Assembly (NCBI GenBank): GCA_031769625.1
Contig: JAUIMM010000484.1
Span: 4,030,001-4,094,000, forward strand
Direction: 5' to 3'
Origin: Taudactylus pleione
Lineage: Eukaryota > Chordata > Amphibia > Anura > Myobatrachidae
DNA: 64,000 nt
Part shown: one piece after another, positions 43,514-55,395 of the stretch
Layout: each line of letters opens with the position of its first letter
Position numbering within the stretch: position 1 is the stretch's first letter
The notes under the pieces: model-generated
Seen by the model: only the letters and a program-made list of their open reading frames with translations
What the model was told of the DNA's origin: nothing
Database searches by the model: none
Translations under genes and position numbers: made by a program

Positions 43514-44285
43514 GGTGACTGACAGACTCCGCAATGGCTTGTGGGAGAAGTTGCTGCAGCTGGATATTCGCAGCAGCTCTCCCGTCGGCTGTACTACTGT
43601 AGATCTGCCCAATCAGAGCTGAGCTCTGATTGTGAAAGCAGGCATGGGTAAGGGAATGGCGGCAAAGCGAGAACTGGCCTGGCATCCTGGCGGCCCAATC
43701 CACCCCTGCCTACTACTGCTACTATTGCTACTGTTACTACTACTACTATTACTACTACTACTACTGCTACTACTACTGCTGCTAGTACTACTTCTGCTAC
43801 TACTGCTACTACCATTATTGCTACTGCTAGTACTACAACTTCTCCTGCTGCTACTATTGCTACTACTACTACTATTGCTACTGCTGCTACTACTACTGGT
43901 GACTGACAGACTCCGCAATGGCTTGTGGGAGAAGCTGCTGCAGCTGGATATTCGCAGCAGTTCTCCCGTCGGCTGTACTACTGTAGATCTGCCCAATCAG
44001 AGCTGAGCTCTGATTGTGAAAGCAGGCATGGGTAAGGGAACGGCGGCAAAGTGAGAACTGGCCTGGCATCCTGCCGGCCCAATCCACCCCTGCCTACTAC
44101 TGCTACTATTGCTACTGCTACTACTACTACTATTACTACTACTACTACTGCTACTACTACTGCTGCTAGTACTACTGCTGCTACTACTGCTACTACCACC
44201 ATTATTGCTACTGCTAGTACTACAGCTTCTCCTCCTGCTGCTACTATTGCTACTACTACTACTATTGCTACTGCTGCTACTACTA
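43514..44285. repeat. Tandem duplication of a 384-bp unit (unique part plus TAC array)
   Basis: The block starting GGTGACTGACAGACTCC at 43514 recurs at 43898. Each copy has about 195 bp of non-repetitive DNA (TTGTGGGAGAAG, TGGATATTCGCAGCAG, GGCCCAATCCACCCCTGCC) followed by an imperfect TAC-rich array. The irregular triplet pattern of the array is itself nearly the same in both copies. That indicates a recent duplication of the whole block. Confidence 0.9.
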
Positions 44286-44969
44286 TTATTACTCCTGCTG
44301 CTACTTCTACTACTACTGCTGCTACTACTACTACTGCTACTACTACTACTACTCCTGCTGCTATTACTACTAATACTGCTGCTACTACTACTGCTGCTAC
44401 TACTACTGCTACTATTACTGCTGCTACTTCTACTACTGCTACTACTACTACTATTCCTGCTGCTACTTCTTCTACTGCTACTATTCTTGCTACTACTACT
44501 TCTGCTGCTACTTCTACTACTATTACTGCTACTACAATGCCTACTACTGCTGCTATTACTACTAATACTGCTACTGCTACTACTACTATTACTGCTACTA
44601 CAATGCCTACTACTGCTATTACTACTACCACTATTAGTAGTAATACTGCTACTACTATTACTGCTACTACAATGCCTATTACTGCTGCTACTGCTATTGC
44701 TACTGCTGATACTACTACTACTATTACTCCAGCTGCTACTACTACTGCTACTACTACTACTACTGCTGCTATTACTATTAATACTGCTGTTACTACTACT
44801 ATTCCTGCTGCTGCTACCACTACTGCTGCTGCTGCTACCACTACTACTGCTGCTGCTATTACTACTGCTGCTACTACTACTACTTCAATGCCTACTACTG
44901 CTGCTACTGCTTCTGCTATTGCTACTGCTACTATTCCTGATACTACTACTGCTACTACTGGTACTACTG

Positions 44970-45001
<32 letters not shown>

Positions 45002-45045
45002 GCTATTATTACAACTACTACTACTATTCTTGCTCCTGTTACTAC
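44090..45045. repeat. Long TAC/TGC trinucleotide array
   Basis: About 950 bp of TACTAC, TGCTGC, TATTAC and CCTGCTGC triplets. The first part belongs to the 384-bp duplication. Every frame stays open; poly-Leu, poly-Thr and poly-Val frames here are not genes. DNA from 45120 to 46035 shows no recognisable gene. Confidence 0.95.
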
Positions 45046-46039
45046 TCATGAATGGAAAAGTAAATGAAATAGCAATCTCCCAAATTCCAATTTCCAGCAA
45101 TGTACTATTAAACATTTGATTGTTATGGTAAGTCACAATTCATCTTTATTGGATATACGAAGATATATTCATTTTCACATACTTTTTTAATATTATAAAA
45201 AAAAACTATATGCTGTATTTTTTTCTGAAATGCATCCTGATTTAGCAGTGAAGGGGTTATATACAATCTTAGACATCATCTCAACTGCAAAGTCTTCTCA
45301 AACATAAAGATTTCATTTTCTTGAGAGTAGAAAAAAAGATAGCTAGAGATTTCATGCAAACAGTTTTTGGCATTTACAAATCCCAGCTAAAAAGGTCACC
45401 GTTGTCTCAGAATCTTTTTTTATTAAAATAGAAGAATAGCTCTTAAAATGTCAGGCCTTTTTTACTCAGAAATTTCAAACCTGCAACAAGTATGAGAGAG
45501 CATTTAAAAAAATCTCTAGTGGGTCTTAAGAACGTCTCTTTGTCTCAAGCACAGTCCTGAAATACAGGCAAGCTTCAGCTCATGTTTAATGTTACTGAGT
45601 GTGTGCAGCTGTGCAGTGCCAAAGCTAAAGCCACCTGCATCCCAAGGCAAATGACAATCCAATGCCTATCACTGTTAACACCCTCTAGCTGGTCTGTTAT
45701 CTACACCCTCTTTTCACCCCTATTATTATTTGCATCCCATCTTTCAAATAAAAAGAGGGTCTCTTGTCTTCCCTGGTTCTTATCAAAACACTTTATCTTG
45801 CCGATCACCCTTATTCTCTGGCCAACTGTTACACGTGACATTTCCTCTAGTCTATCCTTTCACTTTTCATGGGATCCCCCATTGTCTTAGTAACCTTCAT
45901 CTCTTGTCTATCTACCTTGCTTCCTAACCTCTAGCTTCTATATCCTGCTGAGAACCACCTATCTCTTTTCCTTTGGACCAGGACTGGAACTGTGGAAGCA
46001 CCAGTGTGATTTGTTTATTAGTCATTGGAGCTCTCAAAA

Positions 46040-46250
46040 GCAGTGTTTGCCAAAGTCCAGTCCTAGGACCTCTAACAGCACAGTTTTACAGATCTCCTCA
46101 GTGTCACTAGTGAAATAATTAGGACCACCTGTAGATCTTTGAAAATGTGTCAGGCAGTAATGATTCACCTATGCACCAACTAGAACATCTCAAAAACATG
46201 CACTTTTAGAGGTGCGTGAGGACTGAAGTTGAAAACCATTGCTCTACTGT
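46040..46250. repeat. Short inverted-end repeat (TTTTCAACTC family), second copy
   Basis: The left edge CAGTGTTTGCCAAAGTCCAG and right GACTGAAGTTGAAAACCATTG are a degraded inverted pair; CCTAGGACC and ACTCCT-like phrases follow the order of the copy at 5781-5970. From 46320 to 46560 is a GC-rich patch with GATGCCGGC inverted blocks that I cannot classify. Confidence 0.5.
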
Positions 46251-46792
46251 CACAAGTATCAGTATCCTTGTCAAAAGAAAGTAAGAATAGATGTCAATGC
46301 AAATGCAGGTTAAGATTTTCTGTGGTTTAAAGCCAATACACTCTGGACGATGTGTCCAGTAAGCGACATTGGCAGTGGCGGGCCCGGCGGGGGTGCCGGC
46401 ATCGACAAGTGCATACACACTAGCCGATGCCGGCAATGATGAATGATGGCGGGGGCGGGGGGGTTTGGCCGGGGCCATGCTGCATTCGGCAGCATGGCAT
46501 CATTAACAATATCCCCAGATTTAGCTGCATGTTCAGATGACTGGGGATATCGTTAAGGACCCGCAGGAGTCAAAGGACTTAAAAAAACAATAATGTAATT
46601 TTCATTCATTGCTGTCTTGTGTTTCCACAAATCTTCACAAAATATTAATATCCAATGTTCATGTAAAAATAAACAAATAAATACAATAGTGTAATACATT
46701 CATTGTTTTGTTAACACCCAGTGGAAAAAAATCCAATGGAAAAGAAGATGTATATGATAGTTCCTTTGTTTTCAGACACCATACACCCGGGT

Positions 46793-47125
46793 TGGGTACG
46801 GGATCTCGACGGTCAGGTTGTTGATGTTCAGAATACAGACAGCAGCATTACCACAGTCAGAATCCCAACAGATTTGTGTAAGTATTGTAACTCTTACCCT
46901 AACCCTCCCCCTATCCCACCCCTCCCGCATCCTAGCCCTAACCCTTCTGTCCCTCAGCTTAACCTTAACCTTCCTACTAGTGCCTAACCCTAACTCCTAA
47001 CCCTCCCCCTAACCTTAAGTCTCCCCCTGACCCTAATACTTACCTCCCCAATCTGTCAGGATTCTGACAGTCGGGATGATGCTATCGGTATTGTAACCTT
47101 CGGCATCCTCACTGTTGGGATGCCC
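46793..47125. mobile_element. Inverted-end element with telomere-like core, copy 4
   Basis: Left GGGTTGGGTACGGGATC and right GTCGGGATGATGC and GTTGGGATGCCC belong to the family seen at 29036. The core (46890-47045) has CCTAACCCTCCCCC and GCCTAACCCTAACTCC phrases. It is the shortest of the four copies. The stretch 47126-47779 shows nothing recognised. Confidence 0.6.
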
Positions 47126-48029
47126 TGTTGGTTCAAATATTGTTATTTGATGTAAGTAAATCTGAGCCTTTCACGGTCAGTTCATAGATCTGTCCATAAT
47201 GCTTACAATTCACAAGATATCCTATTTCAGGGCCATGCAAAAGGGATAAAAACATATCTAGTGCACTACCATCATACTATATGTATCAAAATTATTTTAG
47301 TAGGTAGCAATAATTAAAACTGGACAGACCTATAACATTCTCTTATGTTGATACAAAAGAATCTACAAAAATTCAATCCCTACCAGAGTTAGCAAGGTAC
47401 ATGTGCATAGCTCAGATCTAAAAACAAGTTCCGGTACTTTGACGATGTTGCCGCTTGGTCCTTCACAGATGATGAGCTCCAGTGGGCCAATATGGGACCT
47501 ATCCTCTTTCTGCTTGACACGTTTTCAATACAATGGTATCTTTCTCCAAAAAGCCTATGGAGAAGATCCAAGGATCTCTGGACAAGTTATGTCCTCTGTT
47601 ACTCCTCTTATTCCACCATTGAGAGTGTGTGTGTATGTGTGTTGTGTGGTGAGCATTGTTAGTTCTAAAGTGTACCATATAAATACACCTTCATTTGCTG
47701 CTGCATACTGTGAGTGAGGTAATTTGAGAAATAGCACAACACTACTAACATGACATGGTAAGCAGAGCTCACTTACAGTAGGTGTCCTGCCTGGGTTTTT
47801 CCCGCCTGACTTGGATCCAAAAGCAAGGCAAAATGCATCATCTTCCTGCTGTCAGATTCTTGCAGGTTTTGGATTATATAAAGGTCCCCGCGATGGGCGC
47901 CATTTTCACTCCGGCTGTGGAGAGAGAAGCTACCAGATGTGTAGTCAATCACTCTCAGTTACTCAATGTGTGTGTCCATTCGGGGTCTTGGCCTGAAAGC
48001 TGCTGCTGTGCTGTCCATATAGGGACTTA

Positions 48030-48627
48030 GGGCCTGATTCAGAGCCGGACGCTATTTGCGCTCGCTCGTTTAGAAAAAGGGTCCGGCTATTTAAATTGAG
48101 CGCTCACTCTTTGCGGTCTGTTGACGCCTCTATGTCTGAGCGAGCAAACAAAATATGCGCTCGCTATTTTGTAAAGACGCCCCCTGGCCGCTCGCATCCT
48201 ACGTCATCTCTGCTATTTATTTGATGAATCGAGAACATCGAAAGGCGTATGAACTGCTCGCAGTGCTTGTGGTTGGATTTTCCTACCGCAATCATGCGAA
48301 CAGTTCAGGCTAAGAAACAACCAAGTGACGTGGTCGATGACGCTGCTTTGTTAATTATGCACACCCTTACAACGCCCGTTTTGACCTTTTGGCACGCCTG
48401 CGTTCGGATCACCACTCCCCGTTTTTAAGCACCTTCCCCTGTTACCACCCACAAACGCCTCATTCTGTCACTCAAATTAGCAGGCATTCGCTATTTTGCG
48501 AGCACACAATTTCCGACCGCAATGACTGGTTCGCGCATGCGTATTACAACCCATACGCATGCGCAGTTGTGCGAACATCGCTCGGAGCAAACGAGCGGCC
48601 GCTTACGAGCATCTCTGAATCAGGCCC
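48030..48627. mobile_element. Harbinger MITE, 598 bp, second complete copy
   Basis: Ends GGGCCTGATTCAGAGCC and GCATCTCTGAATCAGGCCC, with TTA on both sides (48027-48029 and 48628-48630), the classic Harbinger target. It has exactly the length of the copy at 634-1231 and differs by scattered substitutions. It sits inside the second hAT relic. Confidence 0.92.
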
Positions 48628-48777
48628 TTAGGCTGCAGTATATAAAGGGGGGATTCCCTCAGTGGGTGATGCAGCTGCTGTGTCACTAGTCCTGTCAATT
48701 AACTGTGGCTTCTGCTGTGTCGTCCTGTCCATCAGGCTAGGGCCGCAGTCCATAAAGGGGTGTAAAAAACAATAAAA

Positions 48778-49345
48778 GTGCTTTTTTTTCATTCTTTTTT
48801 TTTGTGTGTGTGCATTTGCAACTTAGCTGTGCTATTATTGTTCGGTGACACTGCCGCAGTTTATCGTCCATGTATTTGTGACTCTGCAGGTGGTCTGTCC
48901 GCACTCAGCAGGGGTTCTTTGTTGTCCATAAAAAAGGGGTGCTGTCTATGTTGTTCATCAAGGAGCTGCTGCCTCAGTCAGGGGTGCTCTTCTTCAGTGT
49001 AAAAAAATTAAAAGTGAAATAAAATTAATATCAATTAACAAAAAAAAAATAGTATATTTTCTAGTGTGTGCGCGTTAGCAACTTAGCTGCGCTATTATTG
49101 TTTGGTGACACTGCCGCAGTTTATTGTCCATGTATTTGTGACTGTGCAGGTGGTCTGTCTGCACACAGCAGGGGTGCTTTGTTGTCCATAACAAAGGGGT
49201 GCTGTCTGTATTGTTCATCAAGGGGCTGCTGCCTCATTCAAGGGTGCTTTTCCCCAGTGTAAAAAAAAATAAAAGTGCTTTTCTTTGTGTGTGTGTGCGT
49301 TAGCAACTTAGCTGCGCTATTATTGTTTGGTGACACTGCTGGTCA
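48778..49345. repeat. Tandem repeat of a ~220-260-bp unit
   Basis: The phrase TTAGCTGCGCTATTATTG followed by GGTGACACTGCCGCAG, CACAGCAGGGGT and TTGTTCATCAAGG recurs with starts near 48823, 49084 and 49308; the last copy is partial. Each repeat ends in an A-rich AAAATAAAAGTG phrase. It lies upstream of the shorter array below. Confidence 0.85.
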
Positions 49346-49359
49346 GACCGCAGTTTATT

Positions 49360-50000
49360 GTCCACGTATTGTGACACTATAAGTCATAGCACAGTGTGTT
49401 ATTCTTATTCATTAAAAAATTGTGACACTGTAAGTGGTAGCGCAGTCTAATATTCAGCTTTTCACTTTTCACTTCTTTCCTCAATTGTGAATAAATGATT
49501 AGTCTACACGCTGATTACAAGACCACAACAAAGTGCTAAATAACATGCATTATATATGCTTTATATATATAAAACATAATGACATCACTGTAAGTGGCAG
49601 CACAGTGTATTATTCTTTTTTTATTCATAAAAAATCTTGTGAATCTGTAAGTGGTAGTGTGGTGTGTTATTCCATTCTTATTCATAAAAAAAAATCTTGT
49701 GACACTGTAAATGGTATCGCAGTGTGTTATTCTTATTCATAAATAATCTTGCGACACTAAGTGGCAGCACAGTGTGTTATTCTTTTCCTATTCATAAAAA
49801 AACCTTGTGACACTGTAAGTGGCAGCGCAGTGTGTTATTCTTTTCTTAATCATAAAAATTTTTGTGACACTGTAAGTGGTATCGCAGTGTGTTTTTCTTA
49901 TTCATAAATAATCTTGTGACACTAAGTGGTAGCACAGTGTGTTATTCTTTTCTTACTCATAAAAAAATCTTGTGACACTGTAGGTCATTGATACTGCAGT
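49360..50000. repeat. Tandem array of a ~55-65-bp unit
   Basis: Units read GTGACACTGTAAGTGGTAGC, then GCAGTGTGTTATTC and a TATTCATAAAAAA tail. About ten copies occur, with small length differences. They begin where the longer unit at 48778 ends and share its GTGACACTG start, so one may have arisen from part of the other. Confidence 0.88.
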
Positions 50001-50143
50001 GTAATATTTAAAATCTGTGTCCGTTGGGAAGAAGAACACAATGTATGACTTTTATCTTAAATCTTGCATTTGCTCTATTCAGCTTGTCCACATATCTGTG
50101 GTTAAGTGGACAGTGGGTACAATGGCATTTTGGAGGCCACTAA

Positions 50144-50900
50144 TTAAGTTTTTTTAATGTCCCTGTACAGGTTGGGAATTGCTTTTCTAGTGAAGTGGAA
50201 TCTTAATAGGATTTGGTAGCGGGCACACAGGACCTCAATTAACTGTCTAAAACCCACTGAATTATTGGTGGATATTGGACGTACATCTAATACCAGCATA
50301 TATGTTATGGCGTAAGTGATACGCTGTGCAACTGGGTGACTGCTGTCATACTTGCTCCCCCTTGTAAAGGATTGTTTAACAGTCAATTGTTTTTTAAGTA
50401 CTACTAGTAGTCTTCTTGGTCCCCTTCTGGGATGAAAATCCACTCCCAGAAGCAGCAGCAACAGGCATAGCACTCAAGGATTCTTCTTGGGCAAGGACTG
50501 ATATGAATGAGTACATTTTTTTATGTAAATTTCTCCTCTCCCCTCCTCCCTCATAAATTTGCTTTGGAATCAAACAATTCAATTACATTTACTACTGATC
50601 AAATCTTCCTTTTCCTGCCTTCAACTACATACATACTCCAACTCCTTCAGGCCTCTTAAATAATAAAAACATTTGTTTCCTGATATGCCATGTTGGAAGT
50701 TGAACTGGCAATGCTGCTGCAATCTTTGACATGCTGTTGCTGAATGCCAAAAATGTCCAGAAATGTTTATGACCACAGACAGCATCCCCTGCATGCCCCT
50801 TTAATTTTCAATTTTTTTTCTGAACCACCAAGTTGATTTTGTGGGCAAAACATGGGACATATTGTTCACCCATGCTCTCCCCAACTCCCTCATAAATTTG
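50144..50900 (-). pseudogene. hAT transposase fragments, out of order
   Basis: On the minus strand 50144-50473 encodes SFTRGSKYDSSHPVAQRI, YMLVLDVRPIS, GFRQLIEVLCARYQ and HFTRKAIPNLY, the conserved segment before the catalytic region of ZBED-like hAT transposases. The DNA at 50690-50870 matches 17760-17950 of the first relic, the FAH...ISGHF segment that belongs further toward the C-terminus. Reading leftwards, the C-terminal block therefore comes before the N-terminal block. A ~335-bp duplication (50560-50710 against 50895-51044) adds to the disorder. It cannot be functional. Confidence 0.75.
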
Positions 50901-52050
50901 CTTTGGTATAAAAAATCTAATAAAATTTACTTCCAATCAACCCTTGGTGTCCTTGCCTTCAACTACATACATACTCCATCTTCCTGAGGCCTCTTGATTA
51001 ATGAAAACATATGTTTCCTTATGTGCCATGTTGGAAATTGAACTGCCTCATGTTTGTGCCACCTGCTGCCACTTAGCTTAGTCAGCCAGCTAGCTTGGTG
51101 CATATTTTGGGCCTAAACCGGATGAAAACAATATTATGAGCTGTGAGGTGGTCAAAATCAACTGGAAATGAGTGGAAATTAATGTTATTGAGGTTAATAA
51201 TACTGTAGGAACAAAAAAAAAATGATGTGATTTTAGCTGTTTTTATCAATAATAAAGAAAAAAAATACAGATCCAAAACCAAAACACGCAAGGGGAGGTT
51301 TTGGCAAAACCAAATCCAGATCCAAAACACAAGGAGATACAGATCCAAAATCAAAACCAAAACACGGGGGTCGGCGCACATCTCTAATTCTATATATGTC
51401 TGCAAAGATAAAACAGCATATTTCCTCAACTACATAATTTGCTTCATCACTCTGTGTCACATAAAGTTTTCCACTTGTTCCACTATTTATATGAAGAATA
51501 TGACTAACAAGGATTCCAACTGTTTAGTGAACATAATATAGACTATTTCTGTATTCTTTAACATTATTAATAAATTTACAAGTAAAGAAAATAAAATGGG
51601 ACAATTAAATACAATATAAAAATGGAATCATGTAGAATTAACTGTATATAAAAATTACCATATTAACGTTTATTTGCAGCCATGTGTAACTTATCATATT
51701 TTTATTTTTTATTTTGTTAGGGTTATTTATTAATTGTATTACAGTATTTTACAATACACTTAAGATGCCTATGCAATGGGGTAAATTTTGTCACTTGAAG
51801 TGAAAGCTGAATGACAAGACCTCTGTTTAGTTTAGCTGCACAAATGGGTGGCCAGAAAGGACAGATGCATCTTTTGAGCACTCATGCAAAGTGACTGGAT
51901 AACATGGGGCCTAATTAGTGTGGTCAGCTGATGACTGCAGATGATATGGGTAGCTGAGATATATACTGTAGTAAGAAGATTGGGGCATGGCCTATTTTGT
52001 ACTAATGTTTATTATTTCATAACCCTTATTAATATGTAGTTTTTGGGTAT

Positions 52051-52362
52051 AATGCTGGGTACACACTACACGATGGTGTACCCAGCCGATGGGATGACCC
52101 AATGAAATGATACATTGCGCCATACATACACATTGTACAATGCAGTGGATGACAACGCAATGTGTTGTTCTATGCTGCATTGAGCAGTATGGCATTGTTC
52201 ATTGCTTCATCCTATCTGCTGTGCAGAACAGCAGATGGGATGATGTGATGAACAACCACCGGGTGTACACACTATACGATCTGCATGATATATTGTTCCG
52301 ATCCAAGTTAGAATTATATATATTGTGCAAGGGACTGTATAGTGTGTACTCAGCTTTAGCTT
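52051..52362. repeat. Inverted-end repeat with GGGTACACACTA ends, third member
   Basis: Left ATGCTGGGTACACACTACAC and right ATAGTGTGTACTCAGCTTTAG are inverted. Interior GCAGTGGATGACAACGC and GATGGGATGA inverted pairs give a long foldback. Same style as 26529 and 27531. The stretch 51389-52050 shows nothing recognised. Confidence 0.6.
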
Positions 52363-52791
52363 AACCACCACCTTCTAATGTCCCTCCATCAACTGCCCTG
52401 TTGTAATTCAGTCTCTCCCTCCTCAGGCTATTATGTTTCAATGTTAAAAAAGAGGTCTGACAACAGTAAAAAAGTGTAGTACAGATGCAACAGGTGTAGA
52501 AGTATACAGTACTTCTGTCAGGGTTTGGCCTAGGATTGGCCGTTACTCACCCCAGCACCAGCTTCCCCTGACTTCTCGTGCGGTCAGACATCAGGTGCAG
52601 TGGTGGGTGGCGCGCTGAGGATTTTGCCTTAGGTGCTCTTGGACTTCCATGTGTGACTCCGTGCCTTGGTCTCCGAGGTTGTCGTAATGGGCGCTGACAT
52701 GTTAGTCTTTCTCACTTGACTGTTCCTTCAACCAATGGTAGCGTTGTCTCGGTCAGCTGACGCTGATCACCAATGAACTGCTACCTTAGGG

Positions 52792-52798
52792 TATATAA
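52792..52798 (+). promoter_or_regulatory. TATA box of the left LTR
   Basis: TATATAA in the context CTTAGGGTATATAACTGGGC. The same context is kept in the right LTR at 61615-61621, which supports a shared promoter function. Confidence 0.6.
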
Positions 52799-53167
52799 CT
52801 GGGCTCTGGACACCAGGAAGTTGCATATGCAACATTGTCACTTCCAGTGCATGTTTGTTGGCATTCTGTTCCAGGTTCCTGTTCCTTGCTCTTAAGTGAT
52901 TTCTACTACCATCGTGGTACCACTCTCTGGTATGTTGGGACTCACACGTCGTGTACTCAGTACACATCATCGAGTACAACTACTGAACCACTCTCTGGTG
53001 TGTCTGGAGTCGAATCTTGTGTACTCAATACGCACTACTGAGTACAACCACTGAAACACTCTCCGGTGCATCTGGAGTTGCACGTTGTGTACTCAATACA
53101 CACTACTGAGTACAACCACTGAAACACTCTCCGGTGCATCTGGATTTGCATGTTGTTTACTCAGTAC

Positions 53168-54808
53168 CAGTGGCGTAACTAGGGTATTTGGAGCCCAGGG
53201 CAAATTTGAAGAGGGAGCCCCCCCCCAACATCCCGATATGTGTGCACACCGAAGGCGCGTGCAGAACAAATGGGCGTGGTCACTTAAAAATGGGGCGTGT
53301 CAACATGACACACCCCTTTATTTTCACGCTGAACATTCCTATCCTTATTCACCTTAACCCCAGTAGTACCCTTATACAGTACCCCCAGTATGCAGTTGTG
53401 GTCGCTCTTATGCAGGCCCATAGTAGTGCCCCTTATACAGTATCCCCAGTAGTGGTCCCCCTTATACAGCCCCCAATTAGTATCCCTTACTCAGTGCCCC
53501 AGTAGTGGTCCCCCCAAATGCAGTGCCCTATGTAGTGTTCCCCCTTATGCAGTGCCCCCAGTAGCAGTCCCCACAATGCAGTGCACCCAGTAGTGATATC
53601 CCCTTATGCAGTGCCCCTTATATAGTGCCCCCAGTAGTAGTCCCCCCCTATGCAGTGCCCTTTATATAGTGCCCCCAGCAGTAGTCCCCCCCATGCAGGT
53701 TTCCCAGTAGTGGTCCCCTTATGCAGGCACCCAGTAGTCATCCCCCCTATATAGTGCCCCCTGTAGTGGTCCCTGCAGTGCCCCTAGCAGTAAGCCCCTT
53801 ATATAGTGCCCCCAGCAGTAGTCCCCCCCCCTCCCATGCAGTGCACCCAGTAGTGGTCCCCATGATGCAGGCTCCCAGTAGTGACCCCCCTATCCAGTGG
53901 TCCCTGTAGTGGTTCTTCCTGTTATTGCCCCCAGTTGTGGTCCCCCCAGTGCAGTGCCCCTAGTAGTAGGCCCCTTTTATAATGCCCCCAGTAGTAGTCC
54001 CCCCCAAGTAGTGGTCCCCAGTTGAGGTTCCCCCTCCTGATTAAGTGCCCCCTGTAATAGCCCCCCCCAGAGTAGAGGTCCTCCTAATACAGGTGCCCCC
54101 AGTAATAGCCCCCCCCAGTAGAGGTCCTCCTAATAATGGTGCCACCAGTAGTAGCCACCCCCCGTTGTTCCCCCACCCCAGTAGAGGTCCCCCCAGTGGT
54201 AGCCACCCCCGTTGTGCCCCCAGTAGTGCTGACAGGTTTTTTAAAACATATATAAAAAAACATACTTACCTGAATCCACGCTGCTGCTGCTGCTCCTCCA
54301 GTCCGCGACGCCGCTCCCGCCGACGCCGCCCGCCCGCCAGTCCTCCCGGGCTGGCGCGCTCAGCATAATGGGACAGACGTCATGATGTCATGACGTCTGT
54401 CCCATTACCCACTGCAGGAGCCGGACGGAAGTCCGGCTCTTGCAGTGGGTGCTGCAGCAGTCAATGAGAGTCTATCTGACTTTCATTGTCAGCTGTTTAA
54501 CACACGCATCGCCGCCAGCGCTGGCGGCGATGCATGTGTTATGCACAGCCTGAGCCCGCCTCCTGGCGCTATTGGGCAAGCACTCAGGGGGAGAGAACGG
54601 GCTCAGGTGTGCAGCACAGGACCGGCGCTGTAAGCCTAGCGCCAATCCTGTGTAAATGTGTAGCGCTGACCGCACTCATTGTGGTCAGCACTATACTGGT
54701 GGCTAACTAGGGCGGGCCGGACCATGGCCGGTGGCGCCCCCCCCGCTCTGCTGGTCCCACGGTGCCCAGTGCACGCACCCTGCCCGACCCCCCCTAGTTA
54801 CGCCACTG
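53168..54808. mobile_element. Non-autonomous hAT element, 1641 bp, inside the LTR
   Basis: Ends CAGTGGCGTAACTAGGG and CCCTAGTTACGCCACTG are exact inverted repeats. CTCAGTAC is repeated on both sides (53160-53167 and 54809-54816). From about 53350 to 54230 it holds a minisatellite of GTAGTGGTCCCCC and TATGCAGTGCCCC units, the reverse complement of the unit at 22970-24330. The segment 54260-54490, including GACGTCATGATGTCATGACG, is homologous in reverse to 22700-22915. It is the youngest layer here. Confidence 0.93.
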
Positions 54809-55395
54809 CTCAGTACACATTATTGAGTACAATTGCTGAACCACATTCTCTGGTGCATCTGGATTTGCACACTATGTACTCAGTACATCTCCATTCTAGT
54901 CATATCTCTGAATCCGTCTCCTATACCAATGGTGCTCCAGTATCTGCACTCTGTGCAGCCAGTACTCTCCAAGTCAGCTCAATCACCACCATCCTCCAGT
55001 GCCGGCAGAATGTCCTACTCCTCTGTGGATTTTTCCTTTGGTCTCCCATTGTACAAACTTCAGGAAACAATTCCCTTTGTGCCTACTCTGTACCTGTGAG
55101 TATAGAATCTGTACTCCCAGTGGGGGGCCACAGTGGTATACCTTTCTCCATTTCCCACTCGCATTGGATACCTGACCAAAGGACCGTGACCTGCTTGTCG
55201 GTAGCAGCTGAAACCCATATTCCATTTGGAGGGGTCACTGGTGAACACCTCCCAGCAGGTTAGACATCGCTCCCTTGGTCAGGTCTCGTCAATGTCCGAT
55301 ACTTGTGTATGAGGAGAATGTACATCCAGGCCTCTCACCTCCGATTACTCCCTCAACCCAGGAGCACAGCTTTCCGTCCCTCAGTAGGGGATTCC

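Larger units (their letters stand above)
47780..51388. mobile_element. Second hAT relic, rearranged
   Basis: The right end GGGGTCGGCGCACATCTCTA at 51368-51387 mirrors the left end of the 13916 element, and 51100-51365 contains its subterminal AAACCAAAACACG-type DNA in reverse. The left part (47800-48020) holds GATTATATAAAGGTCCCCGC and CGCCATTTTCACTC, which I take as the other end, though no terminal repeat is visible there. Inside are a Harbinger MITE, two tandem arrays and two transposase fragments in an unexpected order. Confidence 0.5.

Noticed and set aside
42500..43622. Pro/Ser-rich frames up to 233 residues
   Set aside because: They follow C-rich minisatellite phrases; several overlapping frames are open and none contains a domain.
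43978..45119. Open frames over 280 residues (poly-Leu, poly-Thr, Val/Ala-rich)
   Set aside because: Same cause: a TAC/TGC triplet array read in several frames on both strands.
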